DNA of 64,000 nt from Vicia villosa. Its lineage: Eukaryota > Streptophyta > Magnoliopsida > Fabales > Fabaceae. This document shows, one piece after another, positions 57,444 through 64,000 of this stretch; the first letter of the stretch is position 1, and the number at the start of each line of letters is the position of its first letter. The notes under the pieces are model-generated. The model worked only from the letters and a program-made list of their open reading frames with translations, had not been told where the DNA came from and ran no database searches. Location of the stretch: contig NC_081185.1 of NCBI RefSeq assembly GCF_029867415.1, forward strand, positions 106,991,055 through 107,055,054. The letters run 5' to 3'. Made by a program: the position numbers and the translations under genes.

Positions 57444-59969
57444 CTAACAATCTATACAAGTCAAATGAAAGTCAAACCATGCATGTACAAGTAAATCGGA
57501 AACGAAATCGGTACAAATAAAAATAAGCGTCAATATGAGATTTGGGGAGTCCAATTGATTGTGCAGAACATACAAGTGCGCTTGACCCCGTTCGACCATT
57601 GATACTGTCACAACTTTATTTCCAATTAGCCTTTTTCCTTCTTTTTTTTCGACAATATGAGATTTGGGGAGTCCAACTGATTGAACATTTGACAAATATT
57701 CAGTACAAAACTCAACCGCTTCTTCAACAACGTATCGTTCGGCAATACAACCCTCCGGTCGACTTCTGTTTTTCACGTACCCTTTTAATATTTTCATATA
57801 ACGTTCAGCAGGGTACATCCATCTCATATAAGCTGGTCCGCTCAATTGTGTCTCTTTCACAAGATGAACGACTAGATGAACCATTATGTAAAAAAACGTG
57901 GGAGGAAAAAACATTTCAAGATCACATAAAGTAACAACTATCTCTTTTTGCAATGTTGGTAAGATCGCAGGATCGACCACCTTACTGCAAATTGACCTGA
58001 AGAAGAAACACAGCTTAGTTATTGCGCTTCTTACTTTTTCTGGCAGAATAGAACGTATACCTATTGGTAAAAAATGTTCCATTATAACACGGCAATCATG
58101 CGTCTTCAAATTCTTTAACTTGAGGTCTTTCATGGACACAAGTCTTCTAATATCTGAAGAGTAGCCTTCTGGAACTTTAACTTCACTGAGGAACTTACAC
58201 AATGTTTTCTTCTCCTTTCTAGATAGAGTGTATACAGCAGGTGGCAGATATGTTCGTCTTCCTTTCGTCACGGGTCCCAATTCAGTTCTCATTCCCATGT
58301 TTACCATGTCCTTCCTTATGTTAAGGCCATCCTTAGACTTTCCTTGTATATTGAGTAACGTACCTATGACGCTGTCAAATACATTTTTTTCAATATGCAT
58401 AACATCCAGGAAATGTCTTATGTACAACGACTTCCAATATGGAAGTTCAAAAAAAATTGACTTCTTCTTCCACCCACCCTTGACAAGTGAATGTGCAAAA
58501 GGCTTGCCAAACTGAGTGCTCATATCTTTCACCTTTTCAAAAATTTGATCACCTGACAAAAAAGTCGGGGCTGTACGATGTTCGGCCTTTCCATTGAATG
58601 CTTTTCTCCACCCACGGTAGTGATGATTAGAATTTAAGAATCTACGATGGCCGAGAAAGACATTCTTCTGACAAAGCTCCAATCGTGTCGTATCGGTTTC
58701 ATCTTCACAAACAGGACACGCCTTTTGACCTTTATTGCTGTACCCGGATAGATTTCCGTATGTTGGAAAATCATTAATTGTTCCAAATAACATCGCCCTC
58801 AAGTTGAAACTTTCCTTCCTATACCCATCATAAACCTCCACACCGTTCTCCCACAAAAACTTTAAATCTTCGATTAAGGGTGCCAAGTATACGTCTATGT
58901 CATTCCCTAGTTGTTTAGGCCCAGAAATTAGCATAGATAACATCATGTACTTACGCTTCATACATAGTCACGGAGGTAGGTTATAAATCATAAGAATCAC
59001 AGGCCATGTGCTATGCGAGATACTTTGAATACCATGCGGGTTCATTCCATCAGTAGACAATGACAAGCGAAGGTTTCTTGCTTCTTTTCCAAATTCAGGA
59101 TAATCAGTATCAACTTTAATCCATTGTGCTGAGTCTGCCGGATGTCGCAACTTTCCATCAATAATTCTTTCATCTGCATGCCAAGTCAAGTGTCTTGAAT
59201 CGGTCTCACTACGATACATGCGTCTAAATCTTGGAATTATAGGAAAATACCATAAGACTTTTGCAGGAGACAACTTTTTCTTATATCGAGGGGCACCGCA
59301 TTTAGGACACTCATTCAACGCTGCATACTCGTTTCGAAACAAAACACAATCGTTTGGACATGCATGTATCTTATCATAGCTCATGCCAATAGAGGACAAC
59401 ATCTTTTTGGCTTCATACGTTCGATTGGGAAGAACATTATCCTTTGGTAGCATATCTTTCATAAGGGCTAATAACTCTATGAAACTTTTATCAGACCATC
59501 CATTGTCCGCCTTTAAGTTATACAACTTTTACACCGCAAACAATCTCGTGAATTTTGAACAACCATCATACAACGGTTTCTCTGCATCGCTTACCAACCT
59601 CTCAAACATTTAGGGACAATCCTCAAGATCTTCTTCAAGCGCTTCTGCAATCTCTTCGACTCGATCGCAATCGTATGTGTCTGTGCAATCGTCGTTTGAA
59701 GCATACTTCCTATTACACCTCGACTCAGCATTCCCGTTACTTTTCTCACCATGCATTGTCCAACATGTATAACTTCTATCAATTCCAAACCGTAGTAAAT
59801 GGGATGCCAACTTATTCCCGTCAACCTTACCCCCATAACAGCAACCCAAGCAAGGACACGGCATTCGAGTCGGGTCTTCAGAGTGAGCAACCGCAAACTC
59901 AACGAATTCCCATACCCCTTTCTCGTACTCTTTCGACAATCGGTTTGAATTCATCCATGTCTTATCCAT
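57444..59969 (-). pseudogene. CACTA TNPD-like transposase, three premature stops
   Basis: Catalyses excision and insertion of CACTA elements. Start at 59969 (MDKTWMNSNRLSKEYEKGVWEF). The N-terminal transposase-associated domain has a Cys cluster (MPCPCLGCCYGG ... CWTMHGE). The Tnp2/Transposase_21 family body follows (NECPKCGAPRYK, LRLSLSTDGMNPHG, MLISGPKQLGNDIDVYLAPL, GQKACPVCEDET, HFLDVMHIEKNVFDSVIGTLLN), then the domain with MVHLVVHLVKETQLSGPAYMRWMYPAERYMKILKGYVKN. Stops interrupt the frame: TAA about 59610, TAA 59529-59531 and TGA 58968-58970 (in NLPP-x-LCMKRKY, where Trp is usual). The three open pieces are otherwise colinear. The last about 60 codons look unrelated to the family and overlap a direct duplication (57531 and 57653). 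Confidence 0.92.
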
Positions 59970-61639
59970 GTGTTAATTAAGATAAACAAATGATTCTTGG
60001 TTTCTCTATCAGGTACTAAGGAATTCTGTCAAGATAATAAATAGCTATCATCATTATGTCTTGATCAGAATACCTAATGAGATCTTATAAAGTGTGAATA
60101 ATAGAACGCCTAATCAGAATACCTAATCAGAATACCCGATTTCTTAAAGAAGACATTACCTTATTTCAAGGTAATATAAGTCAACAAACCAAAAAACTGG
60201 TTGAGAGACACTAAATTGATATTAAATAGAACCATAAACAATAAACTATAAGCAGAAAATAACAAACTATAAGCAAGAAGAAAGGGATAGTAACCTGAGT
60301 TAGACTTGATGTGGGAGATGGGTAGGTTTGAATCGGCGTTGTACAAGTAGAAACCAGAGACTTCAAAGTAACTGTAAAATTAAACACACACACACGATGC
60401 AGTTAAATACAAATATCATAAAAGTGAAGGAACTATATGCAAACTGTAGCACAAACTACAATGATTTTAGAAGTAGAAACCAGAGACTTCAAAGTAACTG
60501 TAAAAGTAACTGAACCAATGATTTTAACAGAATATTCATAATAAAATCAAACAAAACTTTCATGGAACACCACAAAAAATCGGAAAAAGATGTACAAATA
60601 CAAATTAAAATTTGAAAACCACCACACCCAACCCTTATGCCACTGTTAAAACAGAAGCCAAGCTATATTAGAATCCAAGGCAAAAGCAATCTCAAACAGT
60701 ATATACAATTTATAGAATAGATTAAGAATAACACCTCCAAAACTTTAGGCTTTTTAGTTCCTTCTACAATCATTATTGAGAGCTAAGTAGAAAAAATAAA
60801 ATAAAAAAGATAGAGATAGTTTACATTATACAAACATAAACTACACTTTAAAGGAGTAGCGACGCAGCTTATTGCTTGTTTGCCTGCTAATTCTCTACTG
60901 TATAATGTTGATTATATATTTAAAAGCATGAACATAATCATGGGATTAATTTAATAATCCAATTAGGTTTGAATTAACACAAGCATAGTTCAAAAGTAGC
61001 TAAACAATACATAAAGCCAGATTCTAATGTATCACTTGCAATTAGGGAAACAGAACAGAGAAACCAAAATTTTCAAAACTGATACAAATTTCAGGAATGT
61101 CATAGGTAGGAAACTATTAATCACCTGTTTAAAAATTTGATTTTCAAGCCAACCAGAGATTTGTCACAAACAGTAATAAATATTCAAATTTCAACAATGG
61201 AAATTAGAAAACGATTGCATTCATCCATACTAAACAAACCTAGCTGAGAGGAACAGTATCGATAGATAGATAGATATAGAGGAGGGCGGTGGCTAGCTTA
61301 GAAAACAATTGCATTCATCTTTCAAATGTTAAAAACAGAACTATAAATCGTGTACCTTCGTCTTCTCTTCGTATTCGTTTTCTGGGCAGGGTTTGTTCTT
61401 CGTCTAGCTTCGAATTCGTTTTCTGGGCAGGGTTTTTTCTTCGTTCTAGCTTCGTCTTCTCTTCGTATTTGTTTTTCTGGGCGGTTTTGAGGATGAGATA
61501 CGGTTTTGAGGAGTTTTTATGGAGTTCTTCGTAGATGGCAGCGATGGTTCTTCGTTTCTTCGTTCTGGGCAGCGATGGCAGTGAAAGAAGAATTAGGGAT
61601 TATGAAACAGCTATTATTTTGATTTTAAAAATTTTAATT
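59970..61639. other. CACTA 5' region (promoter side of TNPD)
   Basis: No gene recognised. Contains a direct duplication (gtagaaaccagagacttc at about 60347 and 60472), a (GATA)n-like run near 61258-61275, and three to four copies of 'cttcgtattcgttttctgggcagggttt' at about 61363-61485, followed by further 'cttcgttctgggcagcgatgg' blocks. The promoter of the transposase gene is expected here. Confidence 0.55.
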
Positions 61640-61980
61640 AACGAAAAAGCTATGAAAGCGCTTTTAGAAAGCGCTCTGGTAGCCCTGCCTTTACCAATGC
61701 TTTTTAGGATAAAAGCGCTTTCGTACCCCCCCTTTAAGAGCGCTTCTGAAAGCGCTTTCATAAGCCACCTATAAGAGCGCTTTTTGAAAGCGCTTTCGTA
61801 CCCCCCCTATAAGAGCGCTTTTTGAAAGCGCTTTGGTACCCCCCCTATAAGAGCGCTTTTAGAAAGCGCTTTCGTACCCCCCCCCCCGTTTAAGAGCGCT
61901 TTTTTGCGTGTTTTTTTATTTTGTTTTTAGCGAAACCTATGCCAGCGCTTTCTCCTAAAAGCGCTTTAGTAGGGGTGCTG
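61640..61980. repeat. CACTA right subterminal repeats
   Basis: About 14 copies of AGCGC, arranged as 'AAGAGCGCTTTTTGAAAGCGCTTT' hairpin-like pairs alternating with 'cgtacccccc(c)tat'. Mirrors the left array; the spacer is the complement-like 'ggtagaccccctata' type. Confidence 0.88.
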
Positions 61981-62004
61981 CTAAAAGACAAATTTGGCAT
62001 AGTG

Positions 62005-62007
62005 CCC
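62005..62007. repeat. CACTA target duplication CCC (right)
   Basis: CCC after TAGTG; partner at 53358-53360. Confidence 0.75.
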
Positions 62008-62519
62008 CTAGACTCCTTCTAACGCAAGTTGGTTGTATCAAAGACTATGCAGCGGAAAACAGTCATATTTCAACAGAACTTACACAATGCTTACTCCATG
62101 AATCTATGGTAAGCATGACATCCAAGGATTGAATGTAATTCAACCCTACACACTGCTTGCTTCTGCACCAAGCAACATACTTAGCCAAGTTTCCTGACCA
62201 TAAGGAGCTTTGAGCACAAAGGTAACCTTATCAATGTCTTCACTCCCGCATGAAGATTTTGACAATACTCTTCTCTATGCTGACTATAGGCTGAACAATT
62301 CCTTCCAAAGTCTTCACTCCCGCATGAATTCCTTGAATTTTTCTTGTTCCAGCTTCTTCCTCTCCTTTGGCCGGGTTGCTCTAGTCATACACAAATAGGT
62401 CCATCCTCCACTTCAAGGGACCATACAATATGAACACTCCTTGATCAAAAAATCTTCTACCATGTACACAACTAGAAAGTATCCCCCATGGATCTCATCC
62501 AGAAACAGACAGGATGCTT
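62008..62519 (-). other. Internal remnant of the non-coding LTR element (part 3)
   Basis: Between the CACTA insertion and the PBS. A repeated block 'cttcactcccgcatgaa' occurs at about 62237 and 62311. No coding domain. Confidence 0.5.
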
Positions 62520-62531
62520 GCTATGATACCA
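62520..62531 (-). promoter_or_regulatory. Primer binding site of the host LTR element
   Basis: Minus-strand TGGTATCATAGC, 11 of 12 bases like the initiator-Met PBS TGGTATCAGAGC, 2 bp from an LTR end (...TTTCA). Confidence 0.7.
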
Positions 62532-62533
62532 AT

Positions 62534-64000
62534 TGAAATTCCGGTAAGACAGAACTCAGATGTCATATATGGATGTCGTGACATCTGATCTGACATTATA
62601 AAACAGATAAGGTAGGCAAAATAAAACAATGTAGAAAATAAAGAACACAACAGAATTGTTCACCCAGTTCAGTTCAATCAACTTACTCTAGGGGCATACC
62701 AAGCCAGGGATGAAGTCCACTATTAGTAGTACCAATTCAGAGCTAAACTCCCAGTTTACAACTCCTTACTTAATCACTACCCAATGACCCCTCTACCTAG
62801 GTTCTCCCTAGATATAGAATATCTCCATTCCACTCCCAATCACAACAATGATGTTTAGCAGTCAACAACTCAGCCACTGCATCGACATCCTAATTACCAA
62901 CACTCTAAATAAACAGAATGGAATCGATCCATAAACACTATCATCACTTATTGCATCAGAGCTTCTGAGTGAATACATTAAACCTCTTACCTACAGGTTT
63001 CGAGGCACAAATTAGTGACCTTCCCACAAACCGGGAGGTTCACCTACACGGCTAACCCTAATGGTTACATCTTTCTAAACACCAGCTTGCTTAATAAACT
63101 AGGTTACAAAATTTCCTATTTATAACCTATTCCCAACTGGACTTGGGCTTACAATCACAACATTATTTGCTGTTACAAATCACAAAAAAATTTCTGCTAA
63201 AAACAAGGTCTTCAATCATAAGTTTATTAATTTGTCTCCATAATTAGAAACTGCATAATCTTCAATATTCTGACTTGATTCTCTTGACCTTTAAACTTGC
63301 GCCTCTTAGGATTGCATAATATTCCATAGAATATTCTGCATCTGTTGAGTACTTACGGAATCTTTATATTCCAGCTCAGCAGGCCAGTGACAGTTAAATA
63401 TAACAGCAACCGCTGTCAAATACTAATGTCATGACATCCAGCATGACATCCAACGGAAAACCTGTATTAGCTTAACACATATGCTGCCTGATATGTTTTA
63501 CCAAAAAATGCAGCCAACTTAAAAACATCTACACAATTTCTGAAATTTATTTCCCTTCTCCAAAAACGTGGACTATCATATACAATTTATAAAATTTCTT
63601 TCCCTTTTCCAAAAGTGTGGGTTATCATATGCAATTTCTGAAATTTCTATACCTTCTCCAAAAACGTGGACTATCATATGCCATTTCTGGATTTTCTTTC
63701 CTTTCTCCAAAAACGTGGACTATAATATGCAATTTCTGGAAATTCCTTACCTTCTCCAAAAATGTGGACTATCATATGCAATTTCTGGAATTTATTTCTC
63801 TAGTCCAAAAACATGGACAATCACATGCAATTTTTGGAATTTCTTTACCTTCTCCAAAAACGTAGACTATCATAGGAAATTTCTGGAATTTATTTCCCTT
63901 CTCCAAAAACATGGACTATCACATGCAATTTCTGAAATTTCTTTCCCTTCACCAAAAGCGTGGACTATCATATGCAGTTTCAGAAATTCCTTTTCCTTCT
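62534..64000 (-). repeat. LTR (5') of the host element; right boundary not found
   Basis: Begins (3' end of the LTR) at 62534 next to the PBS. The sequence is A/C-rich and non-coding, with gtcgtgacatc-like motifs near 62572 and gtcatgacatc near 63427. The right end is uncertain: a TG...CA-compatible limit occurs near 63479 (ttaacaca), after which the 49-bp array starts, but no second LTR is available for comparison. Confidence 0.5.
63533..64000. repeat. 49-bp tandem array, at least 9 units, runs off the window
   Basis: The block 'ctccaaaaacgtggactatcat' recurs with exact 49-bp spacing (CAAAA at 63561, 63610, 63659, 63708, 63757, 63806, 63855, 63904, 63953). Units diverge by a few bases each. 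It may belong to the LTR or be an independent minisatellite. Confidence 0.9.

Larger units (their letters stand above)
53361..62004 (-). mobile_element. CACTA (En/Spm-type) DNA transposon, 8.6 kb
   Basis: Ends CACTA...TAGTG with a CCC target duplication. Subterminal arrays of AGCGC-containing inverted repeats at both ends. Two minus-strand genes: TNPD-like transposase (57444-59969) and a second multi-exon gene with an En/Spm-type domain and Ulp1 protease (54123-57395). Beyond CACTA the two termini diverge (CACTACAACACGG vs CACTATGCCAAAT), so the terminal inverted repeat is short. Both genes are damaged, so movement would need another copy. Confidence 0.94.

Noticed and set aside
63617..63865. 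82-codon ORF in the terminal array
   Set aside because: The 49-bp period is not a multiple of three; the open frame is a by-product of the repeat.

Overview
The window is repetitive nuclear DNA from a plant and consists almost entirely of transposable elements nested inside one another. I found no convincing host gene. Very large Ty3/gypsy Tat/Ogre retrotransposons (LTRs over 3-4 kb, an extra ORF upstream of gag, an intron before the reverse transcriptase, a tRNA-Arg-like primer site) point to a large-genome legume of the pea/vetch/faba-bean group. That assignment is an inference from element type. Every retroelement here lies on the minus strand, so 5' ends are on the right.

Layout. (1) 1-10647: Ogre-1, cut by the window start in its RNase H region, continuing through RT, intron, gag-pro (broken), ORF1 (open), leader, PBS and a 3.36-kb 5' LTR. 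(2) 10648-20698: Ogre-2, an older, damaged element. Ogre-1 landed inside the YVDD codons of its RT. Its 5' LTR runs into a 100-N assembly gap (20699-20798). (3) 20802-41256: Ogre-3, a complete 20.5-kb element with two nearly identical LTRs (4248 and 4245 bp). ORF1, gag-pro and RT-RH-aRNH-INT are all open, and an intron removes the stop between pro and RT. (4) 41257-42665: the 5' part of a fourth Ogre-like LTR, into which Ogre-3 inserted. (5) 42666-64000: a non-coding LTR element (PBS 62520-62531, LTR from 62534). It was split by a SIRE-type Ty1/copia element (43893-52429, TSD GTTGT) and by a CACTA DNA transposon (53361-62004, TSD CCC).

How the parts work together. Ogre-3 could encode a full replication set from one spliced and one unspliced transcript: ORF1, Gag-Pro, and RT with two RNase H domains plus integrase. 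The CACTA element carries a TNPD-type transposase (three nonsense codons) and a second multi-exon gene combining an En/Spm-type domain with a Ulp1/C48 cysteine protease (also damaged). The copia element is broken at three places although its LTRs are about 99.5% identical.

The most interesting unexplained structure is non-coding. Three tandem hairpins lie just after the Ogre-3 integrase stop, with an invariant GAAA-capped core and covarying outer stems. A U5 hairpin also covaries between Ogre LTRs and sits beside a second copy of the PBS core. A 12 x 47-bp array occupies the Ogre-3 3' UTR. Six helically phased pairs of a GTCGAC-centred palindrome lie in the copia LTRs. All similarity and divergence statements are by-eye counts.
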